From assembly GCA_039820405.1 (NCBI GenBank), contig JBCBQC010000114.1:1-19434 (forward strand): a stretch of DNA of 19,434 bases, given 5' to 3'. Below are positions 1 to 7,243 of the stretch, piece after piece. The notes beneath the pieces are model-generated. The model did not search any database. It was not told where the DNA came from and saw only the letters and a list, made by a program, of their open reading frames with translations. Positions within the stretch are counted from its first letter, which is position 1. Every line of letters begins with the position of its first letter. The translations under genes were made by a program, and so were the position numbers. Source of the DNA: CALLVY01 sp937899855 (GTDB lineage: Bacteria > Bacteroidota > Bacteroidia > Chitinophagales > Saprospiraceae).

Positions 1-1
1 T

Positions 2-391
2 GAATTTTTTGCAATGGTCAATGGTACCAAAGTGATTCCCACCAAAGTGGGGGAAAACAAATTCTTGTTTCCAGCGCAGCAGGATCACATTCAATTTGTT
101 TTGAGGTACAAGCGAAAACTTGAAATCAAATCACCTTCCATCCCTGGGAAAATGGTCCAAAAAGGGGCTAAGATTGAGTTTGGTCAGATTCTAAAAATGA
201 AGCGGGTCGAGAAATTGAAGCGCAAGCACTTCGAAGAATACGAGGCCTGGATTCCGTATTCGGAATTGCTGGAGCTTGAGTCCTTGAGGCAAGACGAGCG
301 AGAGGGAAAAGCAATCAAATTTACCGTGATCTACCCGAGGACTTTTGGCAATGGAATCTTCATAAGAAGTTGCTATACCGACGATCGTTAA
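2..391 (+). CDS. Unknown protein, probably the C-terminal part of a longer gene cut by the window edge
   Basis: The reading frame is open to the left edge (codons GAA TTT TTT GCA come before the first ATG at 14), so this may be the end of a longer protein rather than a complete 125-residue one. The visible part begins with beta-strand-like alternation. A lysine/arginine/glutamate-rich stretch follows at about residues 60-100, counted from the ATG at 14. I see no signal peptide, membrane segment or known motif. An imperfect hairpin followed by a T-run lies 42 bases downstream and may end transcription. I do not recognise the family. That the frame is coding rests on its length and on plausible amino-acid composition only. 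Confidence 0.5.
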   Translation, partial: EFFAMVNGTKVIPTKVGENKFLFPAQQDHIQFVLRYKRKLEIKSPSIPGKMVQKGAKIEFGQILKMKRVEKLKRKHFEEYEAWIPYSELLELESLRQDEREGKAIKFTVIYPRTFGNGIFIRSCYTDDR

Positions 392-432
392 GGCTGACCC
401 GTACGGCGTATTGCCCCCAGTACTCACCAGCA

Positions 433-469
433 GGCCAAGGTCGCCTTTGGTCCCCAAACTTTATTTTTT
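433..469 (+). terminator. Possible rho-independent terminator
   Basis: GGCCAAGG (433-440) and CCTTTGGTCC (444-453) can form an 8-bp stem with two one-base bulges around a three-base loop. A T-rich run (461-469) follows after a short gap. It lies after the gene ending at 391 and before the gene at 609. The bulges and the spacing to the T-run make it a weak case. Confidence 0.3.
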
Positions 470-608
470 AAGCTTGCTAGGGCAAAACATTCAACAAATG
501 TCTAGAAAATGAGTTTCGACAGTGGGGATGGGAACTCGGGCTTCGGACCGCTCTTAGCCGACGGCTGGGCCACGACGACAATAAGTAATCGACCACAATT
601 CGAGCAAT

Positions 609-1277
609 GTGAAAAACTCCAAGTTACTGACCAACAGTTGGGTCATCACCCTGAGCGCCACCCTGATCGGGGTGTTTGCGGCAATGTACCTCAACGAATG
701 GATGGCCTCCCGGAAATTGACCCGGCAAAAATCCATCGCTACCCAAAATATTTTGGCCGAGTTTCAAGCCAACCGAGACTTCCTCGAAGGAACCCTAGAA
801 GACCACCAAGAGCTACTCGAAATCATGGATTTTTTAGGACGGTACGTGAACGAAGAGGAAGACCTGATCGCACCGTCCGTAGCCTTTAATGCCTTCCAGG
901 TGAAATTTCCAGACCTCATCCGTGTCGCTGATTCGACCTACGTAGCGGAGGGCATTTACCGCTACGATGGCGAAGTCAACTTAGACATTTCCTTCCCCCA
1001 TTTTGAGCTGACCACCATCACCTGGGATGCTTTGAAGAGCAGCGGCCTCATTGCCACCTTCCCCTACGAATGTCTGCTGCACTTAGAAACGATCAGCAAC
1101 ATCACCGATGAGGTCAGTAACCGGAACAAGGAGTTGTTGGATTATTTTACGGGGGCCCGAGATAGTGGAGCAAACAATCGGAACCTAATCAGTCACCTGG
1201 AGCTGCTGATCGAATACGAAGGAGCGCTCATCAACCAGTACGATTCGAGCGAGGAGGAATTGGACGAGTGTACTTGA
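609..1277 (+). CDS. Single-pass membrane protein, DUF6090-like
   Basis: A 222-residue protein with a short N-terminal cytoplasmic tail and one hydrophobic segment at about residues 11-28. The segment is followed by an Asn-Glu-Trp-Met basic patch and a long, mostly helical acidic domain. This layout (N-terminal membrane helix ending in an N-x-W motif, then a helix-rich ~150-200 residue domain) matches the DUF6090 type common in Bacteroidota. The protein at 2720 shares it, with its NNWNEDRK motif right after the helix. The family has no established function that I know of. The overlapping frame from 509 has no such organisation, so I take 609 as the start. The next gene is 97 bases downstream, so co-transcription is possible but not shown. 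Confidence 0.75.
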   Translation: MKNSKLLTNSWVITLSATLIGVFAAMYLNEWMASRKLTRQKSIATQNILAEFQANRDFLEGTLEDHQELLEIMDFLGRYVNEEEDLIAPSVAFNAFQVKFPDLIRVADSTYVAEGIYRYDGEVNLDISFPHFELTTITWDALKSSGLIATFPYECLLHLETISNITDEVSNRNKELLDYFTGARDSGANNRNLISHLELLIEYEGALINQYDSSEEELDECT

Positions 1278-1374
1278 AGGCGCTTGGGCTAGCCCCACCT
1301 GAGCATCCTTTTTCCATATGCCCAGTTGTCCCGAGAAGCTACGGTACTCGGCGGCAGTAAATACTTCTAATAAC

Positions 1375-1953
1375 ATGATCAAGACCGAAAATTTTGAGCA
1401 AGTTGAAATTAGCAGTTCGGACGAACTGCGCAGTTGGCTGATGGCGCATCACGCTCAAGAGGAAGGGGTGTGGTTGGTCACCTTCAAGAAGTCGGAGCGT
1501 GGCAAATACGTCTCCCGTGAGGCCGTGCTGGATGAGTTGATTTGTTTTGGCTGGATCGATGGCATCAGGAGGAAGTTGGATGCTATCCGGACCATGCAGC
1601 TGATCAGCCCCCGCCGGGTACAGCACTGGGCGAAGAGTTATAAAGACCGGGCCAGCAAATTGATCGAGGAAAACAGAATGCACCAGTCTGGCTTGGCTGC
1701 CATCGCGCGGGGCAAGGCAAGCGGGCTTTGGAATTTTATGGACGATGTCGACAATTTGATCATTCCCAAAGACCTCCGTACGGCCCTCCAAGAATTGGAA
1801 GGGGCCTTTGATTTTTTTGATAACATCAACGATTCCAGCAAGAGATTTGTGTTGCGCTGGATCAAGCTGGCCAAAACGGAAAAGACCAGGGCCAATCGAA
1901 TTAAGAAAATAGCCCAGCTCTCTTCTAGTGGTGAAAAACTACCGGGCAGTTAA
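1375..1953 (+). CDS. YdeI/OmpD-associated family protein
   Basis: A 192-residue soluble protein. Family hallmarks are visible: an N-terminal alpha/beta region with EEGVWLVTFKKS at residues 29-40, the signature LICFGWIDGIRRKLD at 55-69, the SPRR motif at 78-81 followed by W85, an NRMHQSGLAAI segment at 100-110, and a C-terminal basic helical part ending with LSSSGEKLPG. Bacterial relatives are named YdeI/OmpD-associated or 'bacteriocin-protection' proteins; their biochemical role is poorly defined. The frame is open upstream to an ATG at 1318. I chose 1375 because the family similarity starts there and the total length then matches the usual ~190 residues. It lies between two DUF6090-like genes. 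Confidence 0.82.
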   Translation: MIKTENFEQVEISSSDELRSWLMAHHAQEEGVWLVTFKKSERGKYVSREAVLDELICFGWIDGIRRKLDAIRTMQLISPRRVQHWAKSYKDRASKLIEENRMHQSGLAAIARGKASGLWNFMDDVDNLIIPKDLRTALQELEGAFDFFDNINDSSKRFVLRWIKLAKTEKTRANRIKKIAQLSSSGEKLPGS

Positions 1954-2117
1954 GGCTTGCCCCTCGTTTCCCCTTCCTCCGTCCATGCCTCACCCTCGGA
2001 CTTGGTAGGAGGAACGGCGAGCCAAGTACCTGGATAAGGAAATGGAAAAATTTATTAATTTTATCCACCGTCGTGCGACCCGCTTGGCGGAGCATTCTTG
2101 GATCAAAAAATAAAAAG

Positions 2118-2687
2118 ATGAAATCTTCCTTCCGACTGGTCTCCACCCTGGTCGTACTTTCCCTGCTGAATGCCAGCCCCCTCCGCGGGCAAAACATCAT
2201 CAAGGCCCCCCGGGGCTACACGCCCCAAATCGGCACGCTCGTCGCCATGTTGGAAGACCTCCGGGCACGCGTGGCGCGTAGCGTGGTCCACCTCACTCCG
2301 ACGGAGACTGACTTTCTCCTGGACGAAAAAGCCAACCGCATCGGTGCCCTCATCTTGCACCTGGCGGCTACGGAGAAATACTACCAAGTATACACCTTTG
2401 AAGATCGCGGATTCAATGCGGCGGAAGAGGAAAAGTGGGAGACGGCACTCAACCTAGGGCCAGCGGCTCGGAAGCAGATCCAGGGCCAGTCCATTGGCTA
2501 CTACTTGGAAATTTGGGCAGAAGTCCGCGCCGAGACGCTGGCCCTCCTGAATACCAAGGACGACGCGTGGTTGGCTGCCAAGGTCAAGGTGGGCAATATG
2601 AACAACCACTGGGCTTGGTATCACGTCATGGAACACCAGGCCAATCACATGGGCCAGATTCGGCTAATTATCAAGCGCATGGAATAA
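2118..2687 (+). CDS. Exported DinB-fold (DinB_2-like) protein
   Basis: A 189-residue protein with a signal peptide (hydrophobic residues 6-20, likely cleavage after the GQ at 24-25). It is followed by a four-helix-bundle domain of the DinB/YfiT type. The metal-binding residues expected for this fold are present: H81 in the ILHLAATEKYY helix, and H173 and H177 in the HxxxH of MEHQANHMGQ near the C-terminus. DinB-fold proteins are metal-binding, and the characterised ones are mostly cytoplasmic thiol transferases or hydrolases. An exported version acts in the periplasm on an unknown substrate. The frame is open back to 2073, but the ATG at 2118 gives the proper signal peptide. The next gene starts 32 bases downstream and probably shares its transcript. 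Confidence 0.8.
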   Translation: MKSSFRLVSTLVVLSLLNASPLRGQNIIKAPRGYTPQIGTLVAMLEDLRARVARSVVHLTPTETDFLLDEKANRIGALILHLAATEKYYQVYTFEDRGFNAAEEEKWETALNLGPAARKQIQGQSIGYYLEIWAEVRAETLALLNTKDDAWLAAKVKVGNMNNHWAWYHVMEHQANHMGQIRLIIKRME

Positions 2688-2719
2688 GGCAAAGCTACTT
2701 TCAGATATCCCCCCTCGTC

Positions 2720-3256
2720 ATGAAGCAAGTCGGTCAACTCCTCCGGGAAATCATTCCCGTCATCGTCGGAATTTTAGCGGCCTTGGTCATCAATAATTGG
2801 AACGAAGACCGCAAGGACAAAAAGTACTTGGACCAAATTTACGCTTCCATCGAGGAAGAACTGAAGGCCAGTAATGAAGACATTGAGACCAACATACCCC
2901 GCCAGCAAAAATTGATAGACAGCCTCGATGCCTACCTAGAGGACGAAACCATCTCGATCTTTGACATCATCGTGAAGGTTGGCGGAATCGGTGTACCCAC
3001 GATCAAAAACAATTCGTGGCGCGCCATTGCCAATTCGAAAATCCAGCTGATTGAATTTGAGAAGTTGTCGATTCTATCGGATATTGACGACTTCCGGGAG
3101 GGCCTCGAATTCAAACAGGAAAAAATCCTCGACTTGGTATACGCCAATCTCAAGCGCACAAACCAAGAGCAGAAGGAGGTGCTCAAGATACTGATCGCCG
3201 ATATGATCTATACGGAGCGGGAGCTTCAGCAGAGTATTGAGAAGTTGGTGGAGTGA
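2720..3256 (+). CDS. Single-pass membrane protein, DUF6090-like
   Basis: A 178-residue protein. Residues 1-8 are a short polar tail, about 9-24 form a membrane helix (IIPVIVGILAALVI), and the family-typical NNWNEDRKDKKY follows directly. After it comes a long charged, coiled-coil-prone helical domain with many Glu and Lys. The helix plus N-N-W-N-E signature is the hallmark of DUF6090-type proteins of Bacteroidota, which have no assigned function. The frame extends upstream into the end of the DinB-like gene, but the ATG at 2720 places the membrane helix exactly where the family has it. It is likely co-transcribed with the DinB-like gene and is a distant paralogue of the protein encoded at 609. 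Confidence 0.8.
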   Translation: MKQVGQLLREIIPVIVGILAALVINNWNEDRKDKKYLDQIYASIEEELKASNEDIETNIPRQQKLIDSLDAYLEDETISIFDIIVKVGGIGVPTIKNNSWRAIANSKIQLIEFEKLSILSDIDDFREGLEFKQEKILDLVYANLKRTNQEQKEVLKILIADMIYTERELQQSIEKLVE

Positions 3257-3322
3257 TGGGATAGGGTGTAATCATTCTGGTTATTCGGATTCGTATCTTT
3301 TTTGTTAAATCATTCGTTTTTA

Positions 3323-3353
3323 TTTGGTCATCACAAAAAATGCACTATATTTA
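3323..3353 (+). promoter_or_regulatory. Bacteroidetes-type promoter for the surface-protein operon
   Basis: TTTG at 3323-3326 is followed 19 bases later by TATATTTA at 3346-3353. This fits the Bacteroidetes sigma consensus TTTG / 19-21 bases / TAnnTTTG at all but the last position. It lies in an AT-rich stretch, and transcription would start about 55-60 bases before the ATG at 3418. The -7 box sits inside a small dyad, CACTA...TAGTG (3342-3355). Confidence 0.6.
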
Positions 3354-3417
3354 GTGTAAAGAAAATACATCAATTGACATTGCGATAAATCGCAAGCAAA
3401 ACCAAAGCTCCTCCCCA

Positions 3418-5910
3418 ATGTGGTGCACTAAGATACATTTGGTCGCACTTTCTTTATGTTGTTGTCACTTCCAATCGTGGGGAGACCATTTGCGGGTCTC
3501 CGTGGTACACGCGTCCGATGCACAAACCAGTGATGGGGCTATCGATCTACAGGTTGTTGGTGGTTTTGAACCCTACACTTACGTATGGGATAACGGAGCC
3601 AGTGCGGAAGACCTCAACGGAATATCCGCCGGACAGTATTGCGTCACGGTAACTGATGCACTTTGCGGAAAAGCGAGCCTCTGTGTAACCGTCGAATCTG
3701 ACTGTCAAGCTTTTCTCTTTTTTGGGCTGCGTTATCAGTGGGCTTGCTCAAATCAAAATAATGGTTCCTTAGAAGTTGCGCTCTCCAACAGCGGAACGGC
3801 ACCTTACACCTTTCGGTGGAGTAATGGATCTACTACGCAGACCATCGAAAATTTAGCGCCCGGTTGGTACGAGTTGACGGTTACTGATGCTACCAACTGC
3901 TCCCAAAGTGGCATTTTTCGAGTGTACGAAAAACGGATAGAGGTCAATGCCCAACTTGAAGGGGCCTGCTCCCCAACGGGTGGAGTGATTGACTTATCCG
4001 TTACTGGACACCATACACGCTGGCCCTTTTCCTACGAGTGGAGTAATGGAGCGACTACGGAAGATCTTGATGGCATTGCTCCCGGAAGCTATTGCGTGAC
4101 GGTCACGGACGGGGAGGGCTGTACTGCATCGAATTGCTTTGCGCTCTCTTCCTCTTTTAACGCCTGGGTTGCCAGTGTTGCCAATAATGAGACTTGCGGA
4201 AACCTTTGCAATGGTGAAATCAATGTCGAGATTCCGGCCAGGGAGCACGCTACTTACCAATGGAGCGGGCCCAATGGTTTTAGCGCTACTTCGCAAGACT
4301 TAGTGGGATTGTGTAACGGAAATTATTACCTGACGGTAGTGAATGGGGAGGGATGTCGCAAAACATTAGGGGTCAGGATTTGCTGCTGTTCTGGAGGGCT
4401 ACTGGAGCCAGGTGAAGAAGCTCCACCCATCTCCGTGGCGGTCAACACGCTTACCCCCATCGGCTACGGTAACGATTTGGGGGCGATTGATTTAGCTGTC
4501 TCCAGTGGTGCTAGTACACTGTATTATCATTGGACCGGACCGGATGACTTTGTGGCATTTACGCAAGATATTCGCAAGCTGGAGGTGGGTACTTATTGCG
4601 TCACCCTAACCGATGGCTGTGATTCCTTTAACGACTGTTATGAGATTGTGGACTGTGAACATGAGGAGTTCGGTTTTAATGGAGCGGTGGTACCGGCCTG
4701 TAATGGCTTTGAGGTAGGAGCGGTGGTACTAAATGTTTCTGGTGGGACGATGCCTTACCAATATCAGTGGGATAACGGGGCTACCACCAAGGACCTATTT
4801 TCGCTTCCGAGTGGACAGTATTGCGTGACCGTGACGGATGAAAATTATTGTCGACTGGCCCAGTGCTTTACGGTTGGTATTGGACAAATAAGTCAGCGTT
4901 GGGCAGCGTGTACTTTCGTTACGGAGTGTAGCGGCCAGATCATATTGAGTAATTCCTACCCAATCGTTTACCGGACCAATGCATTGGACTGTAGGTACGT
5001 TGATGCTTTCTGTACGGGAACAGACACGGTAATCGGAGAACGTATTTTTGTGGGGACCACGCAAAATCTGGAGGGCTGCGATTTGGTGACTCGAAACAAC
5101 CGCACCGGGGAAGAATGTAGCAGAATTAGGGGTACTGCGAGTACCCAGCTGCTTTCGGGGTACGATGAGGTCAATGGATGCTTTTACTGTCTCCGGGTAT
5201 CGTATTGTGACTTTGGCGATTACGTTATTGTTGCGGATGTAGTCAACCGCTTGGGGCTGGGGGGGAGTGGCGGCTGTGTCAACTGTGGCGGGACGCTTTG
5301 TGGATGCTGGCAGGTATTGACCTGCGATGGGGTCGAATTTGTACGTTGGTGTGATCCGGAGTGTGATGATCAGGTCAAAGTATGTCCACTCAATTTTGGA
5401 TCGGATGGGGGATGGCCCGAAACGGGCCATTACGAAACGTATACATTTGATGATGTTCCCGAAATCGGAACAATAGAAGTTTTTATTCCCGATGTAGGAT
5501 TCGATGACGCGTTTTTAACCGATCTACTTTCAGCCGAGGGGATCGCAACTGAGGTAACGCAGCTAAAAGCATCTTCCCTTCCTCTGTCTACCTCAAGCAC
5601 AAGTATTGATCCGGTAAGTACTGAACTGACTGGGCGTGGGGAGACGACGCTTGGGGAACTACTTGCCATACCCAATCCATTTAGTCGTGAGCTTACCATT
5701 ACCCATCGTGCGCCAGTGCTGACTTCCGAAAGAGCTGTATTAAAAGTGCTTGATATCACCGGCAGCATTCTCGAACACGAAGCGGTCTTACTTCAGGAAG
5801 GGCAAAATCACTGGCACCTTGATCTGGGCTCCTATGCGGCTGGCATTTACTTCGTCGTATTGCGTACCAGCAGTGGCATTCACCAAACCAGAATCATCAA
5901 ATCCAAATAA
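3418..5910 (+). CDS. Cysteine-rich SprB-repeat surface protein with T9SS type A C-terminal signal
   Basis: An 830-residue exported protein. The N-terminus is hydrophobic and cysteine-rich (signal peptide about 1-22). Six SprB-like modules of about 45 residues lie at roughly 36-83, 118-161, 189-236, 266-313, 355-402 and 434-479. Most carry the W-[SD]-N-G...L...G-x-Y-C-V-T-V-T-D pattern. A unique cysteine-dense region without repeats follows (about 490-670), then a Ser/Thr-rich linker. The end is an ~83-residue T9SS type A sorting domain (748-830) with PNPF, a beta-rich body, GIYFV and a basic KSK terminus. About 46 cysteines (5.5%) suggest disulphide stabilisation outside the cell. SprB repeats are known from gliding adhesins. 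This protein is probably secreted through the outer membrane and surface-anchored as an adhesin or scaffold. It is first in an operon of six. Confidence 0.85.
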   Translation: MWCTKIHLVALSLCCCHFQSWGDHLRVSVVHASDAQTSDGAIDLQVVGGFEPYTYVWDNGASAEDLNGISAGQYCVTVTDALCGKASLCVTVESDCQAFLFFGLRYQWACSNQNNGSLEVALSNSGTAPYTFRWSNGSTTQTIENLAPGWYELTVTDATNCSQSGIFRVYEKRIEVNAQLEGACSPTGGVIDLSVTGHHTRWPFSYEWSNGATTEDLDGIAPGSYCVTVTDGEGCTASNCFALSSSFNAWVASVANNETCGNLCNGEINVEIPAREHATYQWSGPNGFSATSQDLVGLCNGNYYLTVVNGEGCRKTLGVRICCCSGGLLEPGEEAPPISVAVNTLTPIGYGNDLGAIDLAVSSGASTLYYHWTGPDDFVAFTQDIRKLEVGTYCVTLTDGCDSFNDCYEIVDCEHEEFGFNGAVVPACNGFEVGAVVLNVSGGTMPYQYQWDNGATTKDLFSLPSGQYCVTVTDENYCRLAQCFTVGIGQISQRWAACTFVTECSGQIILSNSYPIVYRTNALDCRYVDAFCTGTDTVIGERIFVGTTQNLEGCDLVTRNNRTGEECSRIRGTASTQLLSGYDEVNGCFYCLRVSYCDFGDYVIVADVVNRLGLGGSGGCVNCGGTLCGCWQVLTCDGVEFVRWCDPECDDQVKVCPLNFGSDGGWPETGHYETYTFDDVPEIGTIEVFIPDVGFDDAFLTDLLSAEGIATEVTQLKASSLPLSTSSTSIDPVSTELTGRGETTLGELLAIPNPFSRELTITHRAPVLTSERAVLKVLDITGSILEHEAVLLQEGQNHWHLDLGSYAAGIYFVVLRTSSGIHQTRIIKSK

Positions 5911-5913
5911 TCC

Positions 5914-6327
5914 ATGCGTATCACGATCTTAATCACCTTATTACTTTGTGTTTGCAATGCTTGCGGCGATAAAGATGACTTCGCTCCCAGGGAAAATTTA
6001 ATCGGGGAATGGGAATACGTTTTAGCCATTACCCAGATTTATCCCAGTGGTGGGGAAGATACGTATTATTCCGAAGGTTGGGTGCGCCTGGACTCCGACG
6101 GAACCGGCGAGGAAAGTACCCCATTTTCCATTCAGCGTACCCTGGACTGGTGCTACGATAGCAATGCCCAGGAAATTACCATCACCCCAACTACCATCAT
6201 ATCGGTGAATGACGTTCCCGTCACCTATGAGATCAGGCGAAATGAACCACGGATACAAGAATGGTACAATGAAGGTACAAGGGCTGCTGATAAAATAATT
6301 TACCAATGGAGTTTAACCAGAAAGTAA
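5914..6327 (+). CDS. Small lipoprotein, lipocalin-like (first of three)
   Basis: A 137-residue protein with a lipoprotein signal peptide whose lipobox is CNAC (lipidated Cys at 17). The acidic GDKDD that follows resembles the lipoprotein export signal that sends Bacteroidota lipoproteins to the cell surface. The mature part starts with LIGEWEY and ends with YQWSLTRK. The 'G-x-W' opening and closing beta-strand resemble the lipocalin-like small lipoproteins common in this phylum. It starts three bases after the stop of the SprB-repeat gene, and its end overlaps the next gene by 22 bases, so it is surely co-transcribed and perhaps translationally coupled. No ligand or function can be assigned. 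Confidence 0.78.
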   Translation: MRITILITLLLCVCNACGDKDDFAPRENLIGEWEYVLAITQIYPSGGEDTYYSEGWVRLDSDGTGEESTPFSIQRTLDWCYDSNAQEITITPTTIISVNDVPVTYEIRRNEPRIQEWYNEGTRAADKIIYQWSLTRK

Positions 6328-6773
6328 TACAATATTTGCTGCTAATAACGGTCTTCTTGATGGGCTGTGGCACGGACGATGAGATCGCCCCGTCACCGGA
6401 CGAAGGCGATACCGTGGTAGGGGTTTGGAATGTCATGGAGACGCTCAGTCAGTATGATGCCAATAATATTCTCCTGTCCTCAAGTAGTCAACAAAGTCGT
6501 CTCACCCTAGGGGAGGATCAGGAAACAGGAACCTACGAATATTTACCATCCGGCGGAAAAGGAGAGATCGTGTATCATTACTTTAAGCAAAGCAATAAAG
6601 TAATTATGGGACAAATTTTTCCGATCGGAGAAAATACAATTACCACCGTTTTTGACATCACCGAAATAAGGGAGCACCAAATGATTTGGGAGAGGCACAG
6701 CATTCTTCGAGATCCCAACGGTGATCTTATCTCTACGGTGGTTCGTCAGTGGACATTATCCCGTCAGGGATAA
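6306..6773 (+). CDS. Small lipoprotein, lipocalin-like (second of three)
   Basis: A 155-residue protein with a lipoprotein signal peptide (lipobox LMGC, Cys at 21) followed by an acidic DDE-rich surface-export-like tail. The mature domain opens with VVGVWNV and closes with RQWTLSRQ, the same plan as its neighbours. The body alternates polar and hydrophobic residues as expected for a beta-barrel or beta-sandwich. It starts 22 bases before the end of the preceding gene. Function is unknown. Together with its neighbours it looks like an old tandem duplication that has diverged strongly. Confidence 0.77.
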   Translation: MEFNQKVIQYLLLITVFLMGCGTDDEIAPSPDEGDTVVGVWNVMETLSQYDANNILLSSSSQQSRLTLGEDQETGTYEYLPSGGKGEIVYHYFKQSNKVIMGQIFPIGENTITTVFDITEIREHQMIWERHSILRDPNGDLISTVVRQWTLSRQG

Positions 6774-6784
6774 CAAGGTATACG

Positions 6785-7231
6785 ATGAGATCATTATACG
6801 TCACATTATCGCTTTCTATGTTGCTGCTGTATTCCTGTCAGGAGGACGAAGCTGCCAACTTACCCGTATTCGATCATCCTGAGTTTATTGGTAGTTGGCG
6901 GGTTCACGAGCGTGGGGAGTTTTACCAAAATGATACTTTAGAATTTACTTCGGCTCGTTTTTTTACGCTACAGCTAATTGATGATGAACACGGGAAGTTT
7001 ACCCAGCCTGGTAGTCAGTCCGCTATAGATTTCTTATACGCTTACCTCCCGGCTAAGGACCGGGTAGTACTTGCCCCTCTTTCGGCGGATAATTTTGAAG
7101 TACCTACCGACACCTATTCGTTGGAGCAAAAGGGAGATGGCACCATGACCTGGAAGACCGTTTTATCATTTGTCACCGTAGATGGTGATCATACCAAACA
7201 CCTGATTTACTGGAACATGATCAAGCTATAA
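6785..7231 (+). CDS. Small lipoprotein, lipocalin-like (third of three)
   Basis: A 148-residue protein with a lipoprotein signal peptide (lipobox LYSC, Cys at about 18, then acidic QEDEAA). The mature part opens with FIGSWRV and closes with IYWNMIKL, matching the opening and closing strands of the two preceding lipoproteins. The frame runs back to an ATG at 6749 that would overlap the previous gene. I chose 6785 because it puts the basic residue and hydrophobic core directly at the N-terminus and leaves an 11-base spacing. Function is unknown. Confidence 0.76.
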   Translation: MRSLYVTLSLSMLLLYSCQEDEAANLPVFDHPEFIGSWRVHERGEFYQNDTLEFTSARFFTLQLIDDEHGKFTQPGSQSAIDFLYAYLPAKDRVVLAPLSADNFEVPTDTYSLEQKGDGTMTWKTVLSFVTVDGDHTKHLIYWNMIKL

Positions 7232-7243
7232 AGGTACCAACCA

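Noticed and set aside
509..889. 126-residue plus-strand frame overlapping the start of the DUF6090-like gene
   Set aside because: Arg/Pro-rich composition, no recognisable motif, and mostly overlapped by the clearly better frame from 609.
4795..5430. 211-residue minus-strand frame inside the SprB-repeat gene
   Set aside because: Antisense shadow of a well-supported surface-protein gene; no domain or start signal.
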